Origin: Cedecea selenatireducens
GTDB taxonomy: Bacteria > Pseudomonadota > Gammaproteobacteria > Enterobacterales > Enterobacteriaceae
Length of the DNA stretch: 64,000 bases
Assembly (NCBI RefSeq): GCF_042138895.1
Contig: NZ_JBHIKW010000013.1
Span: 62,001-126,000 of the forward strand
Direction: 5' to 3'
In this document: positions 50,968 through 61,065 of the stretch, piece by piece
Numbering within the stretch: the first letter of the stretch is position 1
Layout: every line of letters starts with the position of its first letter
Translations under genes and position numbers: made by a program
The notes under the pieces: model-generated
Told to the model about the DNA's origin: nothing
What the model saw: only the letters and a program-made list of their open reading frames with translations
Databases searched by the model: none

Positions 50968-50970
50968 GCC

Positions 50971-52422
50971 TTAGCGCCGCCAGCGACGCAGCAGGCGGCT
51001 TCTCATCCCGGTGTCAAAGCGCCAGATATGGTCGAAAATGCGCATGATGCCGGGCTTGCCGTGCCCCGACATAGCGACGGCGTGAAAACGGTTCTGATAC
51101 TGCCGCTGCAGCGCCTTCACGCTGCTGACGACATCATCCGGCAAGCGCTGGGCGATAAAATCAGAGATAACCACGGCATCGGCATCGTGCCAGTCTCCGG
51201 TCTGCATTTTCTCCAGGATTGAACGGAAGCAGCTGGCCAGATCCGTCCCACCGCTGAAATGCTGGCTTAAAAAGCGGATCGCCTGATCGATCCCGTCCCG
51301 CCCGCTCACCTCATAGCGCACGACTTCGCTGGAAAACAGCATAATAAAGCAGCGCCGGTTATCGGCGAGGGCAATACGCATCAGCGCGAGGCAAAAGGCT
51401 TTGGCGCATTGTTCGTTGAACCCGCCCATTGAGCCGGAAGTGTCCACGCAGACAATAAATGGCCCGCGGGGCTGCTCGTCAAAATCCTGATGGGCGACCG
51501 GACGTTCGATAATTTTTTCACGCCATGAATCACCGTGCAGGCGGTAAGTGAGCAGTTGCTTCTCCACCAGCCTGCGGTAGAACTCAAACTCCAGCTCGGT
51601 AATGCCCAGCGTTGCCAGCTCCGGCGGCAACAGACGCAGGATATCGTCGCTGCGCTGCAGGCCATCAACCTGTTCAGGGACGGTGGCTGGCTCCCGGACC
51701 AGCATACGCCATGGCTCGGTGGGGGAATCTTTACGCGGCACGGATTTCGCCTCGCGAGAGCGCCCCAGCTGCTCGGCAAGCTGCATCAGTTCCGGCTGGC
51801 CGGTAAGAAACTCACCGTATTGCACAATCAGCTGATAGTCTCCGCGCTTTAAAGCGCCGCCGCTCATATCCCACAGCTTGCCGGCGGCCTTGTCGTTTTC
51901 CGCCAGCGCCGGGTCCAGCTGCCCGCTGAGCGCCAGCCGCGCCTGAATCTCGGCCAGAAGTTTATCGCGTTCATCTTCCAGCAGTTGCTGGTTAAGCGAC
52001 GTGGCCTGTACAACCAGGCTTAGCCGCCAGCGCTGCAGAAACAGCGTATGCTGCGCCGGGGTGAAGTGCGGGTTCTCGGCCACCAGCGTTTTGGCCTGCT
52101 CATAGAACGGCGAGCCGAGTTTGTGCAGCAGCTGAATAATCTCCGGTAACCGGGTAATAAGCTGCCCGGTGCTGAGCAGCTGGCTTTGCTGGTAGCAAAG
52201 GACTTCCTGCGCCAGCTCATCCGGGACATGGCCGTCCTTCAGGCGGCCTTTGAGCTGGTCTCGCCAACGAGGTAAGTCTTCACTAACTGCTTTTTTCAAA
52301 CGCGGGAATTTTTCGAAAAATACCGCCAGCTGCGGCGCAGCCAGCAGGGTAATGATTATTTCTTCTATCAGTTCACCTTCACCAATGGCGAGGATCATAT
52401 CCAGCGTTTCAACGCTTATCAT
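50971..52422 (-). CDS. viaA: ViaA, VWA-domain partner of RavA
   Basis: ViaA is a 483-residue protein with an N-terminal helical region and a C-terminal von Willebrand A domain whose MIDAS motif is CVDTSGSMGG (near residue 327). It stimulates RavA ATPase and acts with it at the membrane and on respiratory complexes. Its start overlaps the ravA stop by four bases. Confidence 0.97.
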   Translation of the reverse strand: MISVETLDMILAIGEGELIEEIIITLLAAPQLAVFFEKFPRLKKAVSEDLPRWRDQLKGRLKDGHVPDELAQEVLCYQQSQLLSTGQLITRLPEIIQLLHKLGSPFYEQAKTLVAENPHFTPAQHTLFLQRWRLSLVVQATSLNQQLLEDERDKLLAEIQARLALSGQLDPALAENDKAAGKLWDMSGGALKRGDYQLIVQYGEFLTGQPELMQLAEQLGRSREAKSVPRKDSPTEPWRMLVREPATVPEQVDGLQRSDDILRLLPPELATLGITELEFEFYRRLVEKQLLTYRLHGDSWREKIIERPVAHQDFDEQPRGPFIVCVDTSGSMGGFNEQCAKAFCLALMRIALADNRRCFIMLFSSEVVRYEVSGRDGIDQAIRFLSQHFSGGTDLASCFRSILEKMQTGDWHDADAVVISDFIAQRLPDDVVSSVKALQRQYQNRFHAVAMSGHGKPGIMRIFDHIWRFDTGMRSRLLRRWRR

Positions 52423-53912
52423 TGCCGCGCCTGTTTCAGCTGCGCGGCCACGTCCTGCAGGCTGGCTTCAATTTTCCCCAGCCAGTCGCTTTCTATAAAC
52501 AGGCACTTTTGCTGATCGTTAAAGCGCTCGTGCTGCTGGTGCAGCGCAGCATCAAGATCGTCGAACTGCTTTTTGATCTCATCAGGCACGCCTTGTTGCT
52601 GGTGGCCCGGCAGCGCAAGCCTGGTGGCCTGAAGGCTGACATCGCGAATAGTCAGGTGCAGGCCGTTGTCTACCTCCAGATTAAGCAGCTGCGCAAAGCC
52701 AATCCCATTGAGCTTACCGCGGATCTCGCCTCCTTTATTAAGCCACTGAGCCAGCGCCTCACGTGCAAGGGTGATATGAATCACTTCGATATCGTGCAGT
52801 TTCAGCGGCTTTTGCAGTAAAAGCGTCAGCGTTTCGCCGGTTATCTCATCCGGTAGCTGATACTGCGGTTTGCGGCTGAACATGCCGGTCTGTTTGAGTA
52901 CGGTAAAGGCATCCCGGTCGCTGCTTTGCTGCTGGAGCTGAAGGCGCCGCTGCACGATAGCGCTGAGTTTGCTGAGAATAGCCTGCTGCTGCCACGCGTG
53001 TCCGGTCATCAAAACTTCAATCTGCTGCTGCATTAAATTCATCGTCGCCGTGTCGTGCCACAGGCAGTCTTTCAGCAGGATAAGATCGATAGGTGCCACG
53101 GTATCGCGGCCGTTAAAGAAGGCGCTGGCCTGCAGCAGGCGAATGGCTTTTTTCCAGCGGCGGTCAGAAACATAAGGCGCCCCCGGCGTGGCCTCAAGCA
53201 GCTGTCTCAGGGTGAAGATAAGTTCAAAAACGTCCTCCGGCAGCGCGATGCTGCCAATTTGCTGCTGCCAGCTGAAATATTCTTCATCGGTAACCTGCAG
53301 GCTTTCGGTAACCGGATTAAAATTCTCGTCGTGCTGGCTGATGAGCATCGAACGGAAATTGCCTTTGTCCTGCACCTTGTCGAGCCACAGACGAATCAGC
53401 ATGCGGTCATACAGCGCTTCCAGGCTGCTGTCCGCTTCGGGTAATTCGTTGGACGCGGCCACCAGCAGGCGCATCGGGATTTTTTCTTCACTGGCGCCGT
53501 TGCGGAAGCGGCGTTCGTTAATGGCGGTCAGCAAGGTATTTAAAATCGCCGGGCCTGCTTTCCAGATCTCATCCAGAAACACAATTTCGGCTTCCGGCAG
53601 ATAGCCTGCGGTCAGGCGCTCGTAGCGTCCTTCATCTTTCAGGGCCTGAATAGAAAGCGGACCAAAAACTTCTTCTGGCGTTGAGAAGCGAGTCATTAGA
53701 TATTCAAAGGCGCGCGCTTCGCGGAAAGCGAACTTAAGACGGCGAGCGATCAGGCTTTTCGCAATGCCCGGCGGGCCAAGTAAAAAGACGCTCTCGCCGC
53801 TGAGCGCCGCCAGCAAACAAAGGCGAACGGCGTGCTGACGCTCAAAAAGTCCTTTTTCCAGCGCCTGGCTGAGACGAGAAATTCTTTCAGCCAGCAAATG
53901 TGATTGAGCCAT
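52419..53912 (-). CDS. ravA: RavA, MoxR-family AAA+ ATPase
   Basis: RavA is a 497-residue MoxR AAA+ protein that forms hexamers with ViaA and binds the lysine decarboxylase LdcI. Walker A is GPPGIAKS (near residue 45), Walker B is VFLDEIWKAG, and the sensor region is LLVAASNELPEADS. In E. coli it is sigma-S dependent; no promoter was assigned here. Confidence 0.98.
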   Translation of the reverse strand: MAQSHLLAERISRLSQALEKGLFERQHAVRLCLLAALSGESVFLLGPPGIAKSLIARRLKFAFREARAFEYLMTRFSTPEEVFGPLSIQALKDEGRYERLTAGYLPEAEIVFLDEIWKAGPAILNTLLTAINERRFRNGASEEKIPMRLLVAASNELPEADSSLEALYDRMLIRLWLDKVQDKGNFRSMLISQHDENFNPVTESLQVTDEEYFSWQQQIGSIALPEDVFELIFTLRQLLEATPGAPYVSDRRWKKAIRLLQASAFFNGRDTVAPIDLILLKDCLWHDTATMNLMQQQIEVLMTGHAWQQQAILSKLSAIVQRRLQLQQQSSDRDAFTVLKQTGMFSRKPQYQLPDEITGETLTLLLQKPLKLHDIEVIHITLAREALAQWLNKGGEIRGKLNGIGFAQLLNLEVDNGLHLTIRDVSLQATRLALPGHQQQGVPDEIKKQFDDLDAALHQQHERFNDQQKCLFIESDWLGKIEASLQDVAAQLKQARQ

Positions 53913-54136
53913 AATTAGCTTTGCATCCTTACGCGGTTAACCCTGTGGAGGAACGCGAGTATAGCGTTTATTTTTAGCCAGTTAATGTGCTGATTATGCC
54001 GCATGCAGCGTTTGAGCTGGGATAAGTCAAATGCATTTAGGAGTACGATTTACACAATTATCGTGCATACTGTGCGCCGTTTTGTGGGCCAAGGGACTAA
54101 GCACACGTTTTCGGGATTCCAACAAAAGATTAGTCT

Positions 54137-56005
54137 ATGAGCGCTGATAATAAACAATCGTTGCCGGCCGTTACGCTGGCTGCTATCGGGGTTGTGTACG
54201 GTGATATAGGTACCAGCCCGCTTTATACCCTTCGTGAATGCCTGTCCGGGCAGTTTGGGTTTGGCGTTGAACGCGACGCCGTGTTTGGTTTTTTGTCGTT
54301 AATTTTTTGGCTGTTGGTTCTGGTCGTCTCCATTAAATACCTCACCTTTGTGATGCGTGCGGATAATGCCGGGGAAGGCGGGATCTTAACGCTGATGTCT
54401 CTGGCCGGGCGCAATACGACGGCCCGCATGACCTCGGTGCTGGTGATCATGGGGTTGATTGGCGGCAGCTTCTTCTACGGCGAGGTGGTTATCACGCCGG
54501 CGATATCGGTGATGTCGGCCATAGAAGGCCTGGAGATAGCCGCGCCGCAGCTGGACCAATACATCGTCCCTCTCTCTATTATTGTTCTGACGCTGCTGTT
54601 TATGATTCAGAAGCACGGCACCGGGATGGTGGGCAAGCTGTTTGCTCCGGTGATGTTGCTGTGGTTCCTGACGCTCGCCGTCCTGGGCGCGCGCAGTATT
54701 ATCGGCAACCCGGAAGTCCTGCAGGCGCTTAACCCTGCCTGGGCGGTGAATTTCTTCGTGCAGTATAAAACGGTGTCGTTCGTTGCTCTCGGTGCGGTGG
54801 TGCTGGCGATAACCGGCGTTGAAGCGCTGTATGCCGATATGGGGCACTTCGGTAAGCTCCCGATTCGCATCGCATGGTTTATTGCGGTTCTGCCTTCTCT
54901 GGTCCTTAACTATTTTGGCCAGGGCGCGCTGCTGCTGAAGAACCCGGAAGCGATTAAAAACCCGTTCTTCCTGCTGGCGCCTGACTGGGCGCTGATCCCG
55001 CTGCTGATTCTGGCAACGCTGGCCACGGTTATCGCCTCTCAGGCCGTTATTTCCGGCGTCTTCTCGCTGACGCGTCAGGCGGTTCGTCTGGGCTATCTAT
55101 CGCCAATGCGCATCATCCACACCTCGGAAATGGAGTCCGGGCAGATTTACATTCCAGCGATTAACTGGATCCTGTATATCGCCGTGGTGATTGTTATCGT
55201 TAGCTTTGAACACTCAAGCAACCTTGCGGCTGCTTACGGCATCGCGGTAACCGGCACGATGGTGCTGACCTCGATCCTCTGCTGTACCGTCGCGCGCAAA
55301 AACTGGCACTGGAATAAAATTGCCGTGCTCCTGATGTGCGTGGGCTTCCTGTTTATCGACGTGCCGCTGTTCTCGGCTAACCTCGAGAAAATCGTCTCCG
55401 GTGGCTGGCTGCCGCTCACGCTGGGCCTCGTCATGTTTACCATTATGACGACGTGGAAGAGCGAGCGCTTCCGCCTGCTGCGCCGCATGCACGAGCACGG
55501 TAATTCTCTGGAAGCGATGATTGCTTCGCTCGAGAAGTCGCCGCCGGTTCGCGTGCCGGGCACAGCGGTCTATATGTCCCGCGCTCTGAACGTGATTCCG
55601 TTTGCGATGCTGCATAACCTCAAGCACAACAAAGTGCTGCATGAGCGAGTGGTGCTGCTGACCCTGCGTACCGAAGATGCGCCGTACGTTCACAACGTGC
55701 GTCGTGTTTCCATTGAGCAGCTGTCGCCAACCTTCTGGCGCGTGGTGGCAAGCTACGGCTGGCGTGAAACGCCGAACGTGGAAGAGATTTTCCACCGCTG
55801 TGGCCTTGAGGGACTGAGCTGCCGGATGATGGAAACATCGTTCTTCATGTCGCACGAGTCGCTGATTATCGGCAAGCGTCCGTGGTATCTCCGCCTGCGC
55901 GGCAAGCTGTTCCTCGCCCTGCAGCGAAACGCTCTACGTGCGCCTGACCAGTTTGAGATCCCGCCGAACAGGGTTATCGAGCTGGGCACCCAGGTCGAGA
56001 TTTAA
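54137..56005 (+). CDS. kup: Kup (TrkD) potassium uptake protein
   Basis: Kup is a low-affinity K+/H+ symporter, 622 residues, about 12 membrane helices, then a hydrophilic C-terminal domain. Signature blocks are GVVYGDIGTSPLYTLRE at the N-terminus and EGGILTLMSLAGRN. The upstream 224 bases contain no gene; a terminator and a repeat remnant follow. Confidence 0.99.
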   Translation: MSADNKQSLPAVTLAAIGVVYGDIGTSPLYTLRECLSGQFGFGVERDAVFGFLSLIFWLLVLVVSIKYLTFVMRADNAGEGGILTLMSLAGRNTTARMTSVLVIMGLIGGSFFYGEVVITPAISVMSAIEGLEIAAPQLDQYIVPLSIIVLTLLFMIQKHGTGMVGKLFAPVMLLWFLTLAVLGARSIIGNPEVLQALNPAWAVNFFVQYKTVSFVALGAVVLAITGVEALYADMGHFGKLPIRIAWFIAVLPSLVLNYFGQGALLLKNPEAIKNPFFLLAPDWALIPLLILATLATVIASQAVISGVFSLTRQAVRLGYLSPMRIIHTSEMESGQIYIPAINWILYIAVVIVIVSFEHSSNLAAAYGIAVTGTMVLTSILCCTVARKNWHWNKIAVLLMCVGFLFIDVPLFSANLEKIVSGGWLPLTLGLVMFTIMTTWKSERFRLLRRMHEHGNSLEAMIASLEKSPPVRVPGTAVYMSRALNVIPFAMLHNLKHNKVLHERVVLLTLRTEDAPYVHNVRRVSIEQLSPTFWRVVASYGWRETPNVEEIFHRCGLEGLSCRMMETSFFMSHESLIIGKRPWYLRLRGKLFLALQRNALRAPDQFEIPPNRVIELGTQVEI

Positions 56006-56054
56006 GTTAGCGAATCAGTGCTGGTTTCAGATCTCAGGAACGATTCGGCATGAT

Positions 56055-56090
56055 CCCCTCACCCCGGCCCTCTCCCACAGGGAGAGGGAG
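56055..56090. repeat. Palindromic repeat copy 6, half unit after kup
   Basis: CCCCTCACCCCGGCCCTCTC with CCACAG and GGGAGAGGGAG: a single hairpin module without the second half seen at the other five places. Confidence 0.8.
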
Positions 56091-56097
56091 TAAACAC

Positions 56098-56124
56098 TAA
56101 AAACGGTACTCAGGTACCGTTTTG
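56098..56124 (+). terminator. Rho-independent terminator of kup
   Basis: The stem AAAACGGTAC / GTACCGTTTT with a four-base TCAG loop, with the four T of the stem end as U-tract, lies just before the ribose operators. Confidence 0.65.
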
Positions 56125-56132
56125 CGTTTATT

Positions 56133-56148
56133 AGCGAAACGTTTCGAT
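56133..56148. promoter_or_regulatory. Distal RbsR-type operator
   Basis: AGCGAAACGTTTCGAT is a near-palindromic LacI-family half-site pair with the central CG typical of RbsR/PurR sites. A TGTGA half (minus strand) just downstream could be part of a CRP site. Confidence 0.65.
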
Positions 56149-56212
56149 GTTGATCACACTTCTTTAACCTGGTGGTTGTTTAACCGCCATCTCATTTCCT
56201 ACACTCATTGTC

Positions 56213-56228
56213 AGCGAAACGTTTCGCT
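56213..56228. promoter_or_regulatory. Proximal RbsR operator of rbsDACBKR
   Basis: AGCGAAACGTTTCGCT is a perfect 16-base palindrome, 15 bases ahead of the rbsD ATG, the expected RbsR binding site. Confidence 0.85.
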
Positions 56229-56242
56229 AGTGGAGCAGGAAA

Positions 56243-56662
56243 ATGAAGAAAGGTACCGTTCTTAACGCTGATATTTCGGCCGTTATCTCCCGTCTGGGGC
56301 ACACCGATACGCTGGTGATTGCCGACGCCGGGCTGCCAATTCCGCGCAATACTCAGCGCATCGATCTGGCATTGACTCACGGCGTTCCGGGCTTTATGCA
56401 GGTCGTGGACGTGGTAACTCAGGAAATGCAGGTTGAGGCGGCAATCATTGCTTCTGAAATCAAACAACATAATCCCGCGCTTCACGAAACGTTGCTCAGT
56501 CACATTGAGCAACTGCAAAAACACCAGGGAAACACCATAACTATTCGTTACATCAGTCATGAGCAGTTCAAGCAGCACACCGCGGATGCACATGCGGTTA
56601 TTCGCAGCGGGGAGTGTTCCCCGTATGCGAATATCATTCTCTGTGCTGGCGTAACCTTCTGA
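56243..56662 (+). CDS. rbsD: D-ribose pyranase RbsD
   Basis: RbsD interconverts beta-pyranose and beta-furanose forms of ribose, so the sugar can be phosphorylated by RbsK. It has 139 residues and begins MKKGTVLNADISAVISRLGH with the catalytic His20 region. First gene of the ribose operon. Confidence 0.98.
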   Translation: MKKGTVLNADISAVISRLGHTDTLVIADAGLPIPRNTQRIDLALTHGVPGFMQVVDVVTQEMQVEAAIIASEIKQHNPALHETLLSHIEQLQKHQGNTITIRYISHEQFKQHTADAHAVIRSGECSPYANIILCAGVTF

Positions 56663-56672
56663 GGAGGCCAGT

Positions 56673-58187
56673 ATGGAACCTTTACTGCAACTTAAAGGGA
56701 TCGATAAATCGTTCCCTGGGGTGAAAGCCCTCTCTGGCGCGGCGCTGAACGTCTATCAGGGTCGTGCCATGGCGCTGGTGGGTGAAAACGGCGCCGGCAA
56801 ATCCACCATGATGAAAGTCCTGACCGGGATCTACTCCAAAGATGCCGGTTCGCTGCTGTGGCTTGGGAAAGAAACGGCCTTCAGCGGGCCAAAAGCCTCC
56901 CAGGAAGCCGGCATCGGGATTATTCACCAGGAACTTAATCTCATCCCGCAGCTCAGCATTGCGGAAAACATCTTCCTTGGCCGCGAGTTTGTCGGGCGTT
57001 TTGGCAAAATTGACTGGAAGAAGATGTACCGGGAAGCCGACAAGCTGCTGGCGAAGCTGAATTTACGCTACACCAGCGAGCGCCTGGTAGGCGAACTGTC
57101 GATTGGCGATCAGCAAATGGTCGAAATAGCCAAGGTGCTGAGCTTCGAGTCAAAAGTCATCGTCATGGATGAGCCGACAGATGCGCTGACCGACACCGAA
57201 ACCGAGTCGCTGTTCCGCGTCATCCGTGAGCTGAAGGCTCAGGGCTGCGGCATCGTGTACATCTCCCACCGTATGAAAGAGATCTTTGAAGTCTGCGACG
57301 ACGTAACCGTTCTGCGCGACGGGCAGTTTATCGCCGAGCGTGAAGTCTCCGCGCTCACCGAAGACACGCTTATCGAAATGATGGTTGGCCGCAAGCTTGA
57401 AGACCAGTATCCGCATCTGGACAAACAGCCGGGCGACATTCGCCTGCGGGTTGATAACGTGTCCGGCCCCGGCGTGAAAGAGGTTTCTTTCACGCTGCGC
57501 AAGGGCGAAATCCTCGGCGTGGCCGGGCTGATGGGCGCCGGGCGTACCGAACTCATGAAGGTGCTGTATGGCGCGCTGCCGAGAACCGGCGGCTATGTGG
57601 CGCTGGATGGTCGCGAAGTGGTGACTCGCTCTCCGCAGGACGGGCTGGCAAACGGCATCGTTTACATCTCCGAAGACCGCAAGCGCGATGGCCTCGTACT
57701 GGGCATGTCGGTGAAAGAGAATATGTCGCTGACCGCGCTGCGCTATTTCAGCCGCGACGTTGGCAGCCTGAAGCATAAAGATGAGCAGCAGGCGGTGCAG
57801 GATTTCATTCGCCTGTTTAACGTCAAAACGCCTTCTATGGAGCAGCCAATTGGCCTGCTTTCCGGCGGCAACCAGCAGAAAGTCGCCATCGCGCGTGGCC
57901 TGATGACCCGTCCGAAAGTGCTGATCCTCGATGAGCCGACCCGCGGCGTTGACGTTGGGGCGAAAAAAGAAATTTATCAGTTAATTAACCAGTTTAAAGC
58001 CGAGGGTTTGAGCATCATTCTGGTGTCGTCCGAGATGCCGGAAGTGCTGGGCATGAGCGACCGCATCATGGTTATCCACGAAGGGCGACTGAGCGGGGAG
58101 TTCTCCCGAGAAGACGCTACCCAGGAGGCGCTGATGGCCGCGGCCGTTGGTAAGCTTAATCGAGTGAATCAGGAGTTAGATAAATGA
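56673..58187 (+). CDS. rbsA: RbsA, ribose ABC transporter ATPase
   Basis: RbsA is a tandem ATPase of 504 residues (E. coli 501). The first half has Walker A GENGAGKST and signature LSIGDQQM. The second has a degenerate Walker A (GLMGAGRTE) and signature LSGGNQQKVAIARG, as is normal for this family. In the first half Walker B ends DEPTDALTD. Its stop overlaps rbsC by four bases. Confidence 0.98.
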   Translation: MEPLLQLKGIDKSFPGVKALSGAALNVYQGRAMALVGENGAGKSTMMKVLTGIYSKDAGSLLWLGKETAFSGPKASQEAGIGIIHQELNLIPQLSIAENIFLGREFVGRFGKIDWKKMYREADKLLAKLNLRYTSERLVGELSIGDQQMVEIAKVLSFESKVIVMDEPTDALTDTETESLFRVIRELKAQGCGIVYISHRMKEIFEVCDDVTVLRDGQFIAEREVSALTEDTLIEMMVGRKLEDQYPHLDKQPGDIRLRVDNVSGPGVKEVSFTLRKGEILGVAGLMGAGRTELMKVLYGALPRTGGYVALDGREVVTRSPQDGLANGIVYISEDRKRDGLVLGMSVKENMSLTALRYFSRDVGSLKHKDEQQAVQDFIRLFNVKTPSMEQPIGLLSGGNQQKVAIARGLMTRPKVLILDEPTRGVDVGAKKEIYQLINQFKAEGLSIILVSSEMPEVLGMSDRIMVIHEGRLSGEFSREDATQEALMAAAVGKLNRVNQELDK

Positions 58188-59149
58188 GTACCCAGACCGT
58201 GTCCACCCGTCGCTGGTTCACCAAAGCGTGGCTGTTGGAGCAAAAATCGCTGATCGCTCTGCTGGTGCTGATTGCGATTGTTTCAGCGCTGAGCCCGAAT
58301 TTCTTTACCGTGAATAACCTGTTCAACATCCTGCAGCAAACCTCGGTCAACGCCATTATGGCGGTGGGGATGACGCTGGTCATTCTGACTTCCGGGATCG
58401 ACCTGTCCGTCGGTTCTCTTCTGGCGCTGACCGGGGCGGTGGCCGCCTCTATTGTCGGCTTTGAGGTCAATGCGCTGGTCGCCGTTGCCGCCGCGCTGGC
58501 TCTGGGGGCTGCTATTGGCGCCGTGACCGGGGTGATTGTTGCGAAAGGGCGAGTTCAGGCCTTTATCGCCACGCTGGTGATGATGCTGCTGCTGCGTGGG
58601 GTGACGCTGGTTTACACCAACGGCAGCCCGATGAATACCGGCTTCTCGGACAATGCAGACCTGTTTGGCTGGTTCGGTATTGGCCGTCCGTTGGGGATCC
58701 CGACGCCGGTCTGGATTATGGGCGTTGTCTTCCTGGCCGCATGGTACATGCTGCACCATACCCGCCTGGGGCGTTATATCTATGCGCTCGGTGGGAACGA
58801 AGCGGCGACGCGCCTGTCGGGGATTAGCGTCAACAAAGTGAAAATCATCGTCTACTCTCTGTGTGGTCTGCTGGCGTCGCTCGCGGGGATCATCGAAGTC
58901 GCGCGTCTTTCTTCTGCGCAGCCTACGGCGGGTGCGGGATACGAACTGGATGCTATCGCGGCGGTCGTGCTGGGTGGTACCAGCCTGGCAGGCGGTAAAG
59001 GTCGCATTGTCGGTACGCTTATCGGGGCATTGATCCTCGGCTTCCTGAACAATGGCCTGAATTTATTAGGTGTTTCTTCTTATTACCAGATGATCGTCAA
59101 AGCGGTGGTTATTTTGCTGGCGGTGCTGGTGGACAATAAAAAGCAGTAA
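58184..59149 (+). CDS. rbsC: RbsC, ribose ABC transporter permease
   Basis: This is an inner-membrane permease of 321 residues, the E. coli length, with 8-10 hydrophobic segments. Family block GMTLVILTSGIDLSVGS and GNEAATRLSGISVNKVK (coupling loop). Confidence 0.98.
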   Translation: MSTQTVSTRRWFTKAWLLEQKSLIALLVLIAIVSALSPNFFTVNNLFNILQQTSVNAIMAVGMTLVILTSGIDLSVGSLLALTGAVAASIVGFEVNALVAVAAALALGAAIGAVTGVIVAKGRVQAFIATLVMMLLLRGVTLVYTNGSPMNTGFSDNADLFGWFGIGRPLGIPTPVWIMGVVFLAAWYMLHHTRLGRYIYALGGNEAATRLSGISVNKVKIIVYSLCGLLASLAGIIEVARLSSAQPTAGAGYELDAIAAVVLGGTSLAGGKGRIVGTLIGALILGFLNNGLNLLGVSSYYQMIVKAVVILLAVLVDNKKQ

Positions 59150-59176
59150 AACCATAACCCTACAGGACATCTGACT

Positions 59177-60064
59177 ATGAATATGAAAAAACTGGCTACC
59201 CTGGTTTCCGCTGTCGCCCTGAGCGCCACCGTAAGCGCTAACGCCATGGCAAAAGATACCATCGCGCTGGTGGTGTCTACCCTGAACAACCCGTTCTTCG
59301 TGTCGCTCAAAGACGGCGCGCAGAAAGAGGCCGACAAGCTGGGCTACAACCTGGTGGTGCTGGATTCACAAAACAACCCGGCGAAAGAGCTGGCTAACGT
59401 GCAGGACTTAACCGTTCGCGGCACCAGGCTTATGCTGATCAACCCAACCGATTCCGACGCGGTGGGTAATGCCGTTAAAATGGCAAATCAGGCTAAAATC
59501 CCGGTGATTACCCTCGACCGTATCGCAAACCAGGGTACCGTGGTGAGCCACATTGCTTCTGATAACGTTGCCGGCGGGAAAATGGCCGGTGATTTCATCG
59601 CTAAGAAACTGGGTGAAGGCGCGAAAGTCATTGAACTGCAGGGTATTGCAGGCGCTTCCGCTGCTCGTGAGCGTGGCGAGGGTTTCAAGCAGGCCGTTGC
59701 CGCACATAAACTTGACGTGCTGGCGAGCCAACCGGCTGACTTCGACCGTACTAAAGGTCTGAACGTTATGCAGAACCTGCTGACCGCGCACCCTAACGTT
59801 CAGGCGGTATTCGCTCAGAACGATGAAATGGCACTGGGTGCCCTGCGTGCGCTGCAAACCGCGGGTAAATCTGATGTACTGGTCGTTGGTTTTGACGGTA
59901 CGGCTGACGGCGTGAAGGCGGTAGAAGGCGGCAAGCTGGGCGCGACTGTTGCCCAGATGGCTGACCAGATCGGCGTTATCGGTGTGGAAACCGCCGATAA
60001 AGTGCTGAAAGGCGAGAAAGTGGATGCGAAAATCCCGGTCGACTTGAAACTGATCACCAAATAA
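59177..60064 (+). CDS. rbsB: RbsB, periplasmic ribose-binding protein
   Basis: RbsB binds ribose for transport and for Trg-dependent chemotaxis. It has 295 residues with a signal peptide (MNMKKLATLVSAVALSATVS) cleaved after AMA. The mature protein begins KDTIALVVSTLNNPFFV, with ligand residues in that stretch, then DRIANQG, ASAARERGEGF and QNDEMALGALRAL. Confidence 0.99.
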   Translation: MNMKKLATLVSAVALSATVSANAMAKDTIALVVSTLNNPFFVSLKDGAQKEADKLGYNLVVLDSQNNPAKELANVQDLTVRGTRLMLINPTDSDAVGNAVKMANQAKIPVITLDRIANQGTVVSHIASDNVAGGKMAGDFIAKKLGEGAKVIELQGIAGASAARERGEGFKQAVAAHKLDVLASQPADFDRTKGLNVMQNLLTAHPNVQAVFAQNDEMALGALRALQTAGKSDVLVVGFDGTADGVKAVEGGKLGATVAQMADQIGVIGVETADKVLKGEKVDAKIPVDLKLITK

Positions 60065-60132
60065 GACGCAAAGAAAAGCAGGGCATCGCGCCGCTCAGCA
60101 ATGAGTGGCGCACTCAAACTGGATATCAAGAT

Positions 60133-61062
60133 ATGAAAAGCACTGGCAAACTCGTCGTTCTGGGCAGCATCAACGCTGACCACATCCTCAACCTCGAACA
60201 TTTCCCAACCCCGGGCGAAACCGTCACCGGGCAGGGCTATCAGGTGGCGTTCGGCGGTAAAGGCGCGAACCAGGCCGTGGCGGCCGGGCGTAGCGGGGCC
60301 GACATCGCGTTTATTGCCTGTGTGGGTGATGACGATACCGGGAGCCGCGTTTGTAAGCAGCTTGCCAGTGATAACATTGATACTTCGCCAATCAGCACGA
60401 TTAAAGATGAAGCCACCGGCGTCGCGCTGATTTTCGTCAATAGCGCAGGTGAAAACGTTATTGGGATCCACGCTGGCGCTAACGCGGCCTTAACTCCTGG
60501 GCTGGTTGAGGCGGAACAGCAGAAAATCGCCGAAGCTTCTGCCTTATTAATGCAGCTGGAATCTCCGCTCGAAAGCGTGCTGGCGGCGGCGAAAATTGCC
60601 CATCAGCACCAGACCAAAGTTATTCTTAATCCGGCCCCGGCCTGTGAACTCTCCGATGAGCTTCTGGCGCTGCTGGATATGATCACCCCGAACGAAACCG
60701 AGGCGGAAAAGCTGACCGGCGTGCGCGTTGAGAGCGACGAAGATGCCGCCAAAGCCGCTGAAGTGCTTCACGGGAAGGGGATCGACACGGTAATTATCAC
60801 CCTCGGCAGCCGTGGCGTATGGCTCAGCGAAAATGGCAGCGGCAAACGCGTGCCGGGCTTTAAGGTCAAAGCTGTTGATACTATTGCTGCCGGCGACACC
60901 TTTAACGGCGCGCTGGTTACCGCGCTGCTGGAAGATAAGCCGATGGAAGACGCCGTGAGATTCGCTCATGCCGCAGCCGCGATTGCCGTAACGCGTAAAG
61001 GCGCCCAGCCTTCCGTGCCGTGGCGTCAGGAGATTGACGAGTTTCTGCAACAGCAGAGGTAA
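60133..61062 (+). CDS. rbsK: Ribokinase RbsK
   Basis: RbsK is a PfkB-family kinase (EC 2.7.1.15) that makes D-ribose 5-phosphate; 309 residues. Seen: LGSINADHILNLEHFPTPGE, the GG switch FGGKGANQAVAAGRSGAD, and the catalytic DTIAAGDTFNGAL with the base Asp. Confidence 0.99.
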   Translation: MKSTGKLVVLGSINADHILNLEHFPTPGETVTGQGYQVAFGGKGANQAVAAGRSGADIAFIACVGDDDTGSRVCKQLASDNIDTSPISTIKDEATGVALIFVNSAGENVIGIHAGANAALTPGLVEAEQQKIAEASALLMQLESPLESVLAAAKIAHQHQTKVILNPAPACELSDELLALLDMITPNETEAEKLTGVRVESDEDAAKAAEVLHGKGIDTVIITLGSRGVWLSENGSGKRVPGFKVKAVDTIAAGDTFNGALVTALLEDKPMEDAVRFAHAAAAIAVTRKGAQPSVPWRQEIDEFLQQQR

Positions 61063-61065
61063 GCT

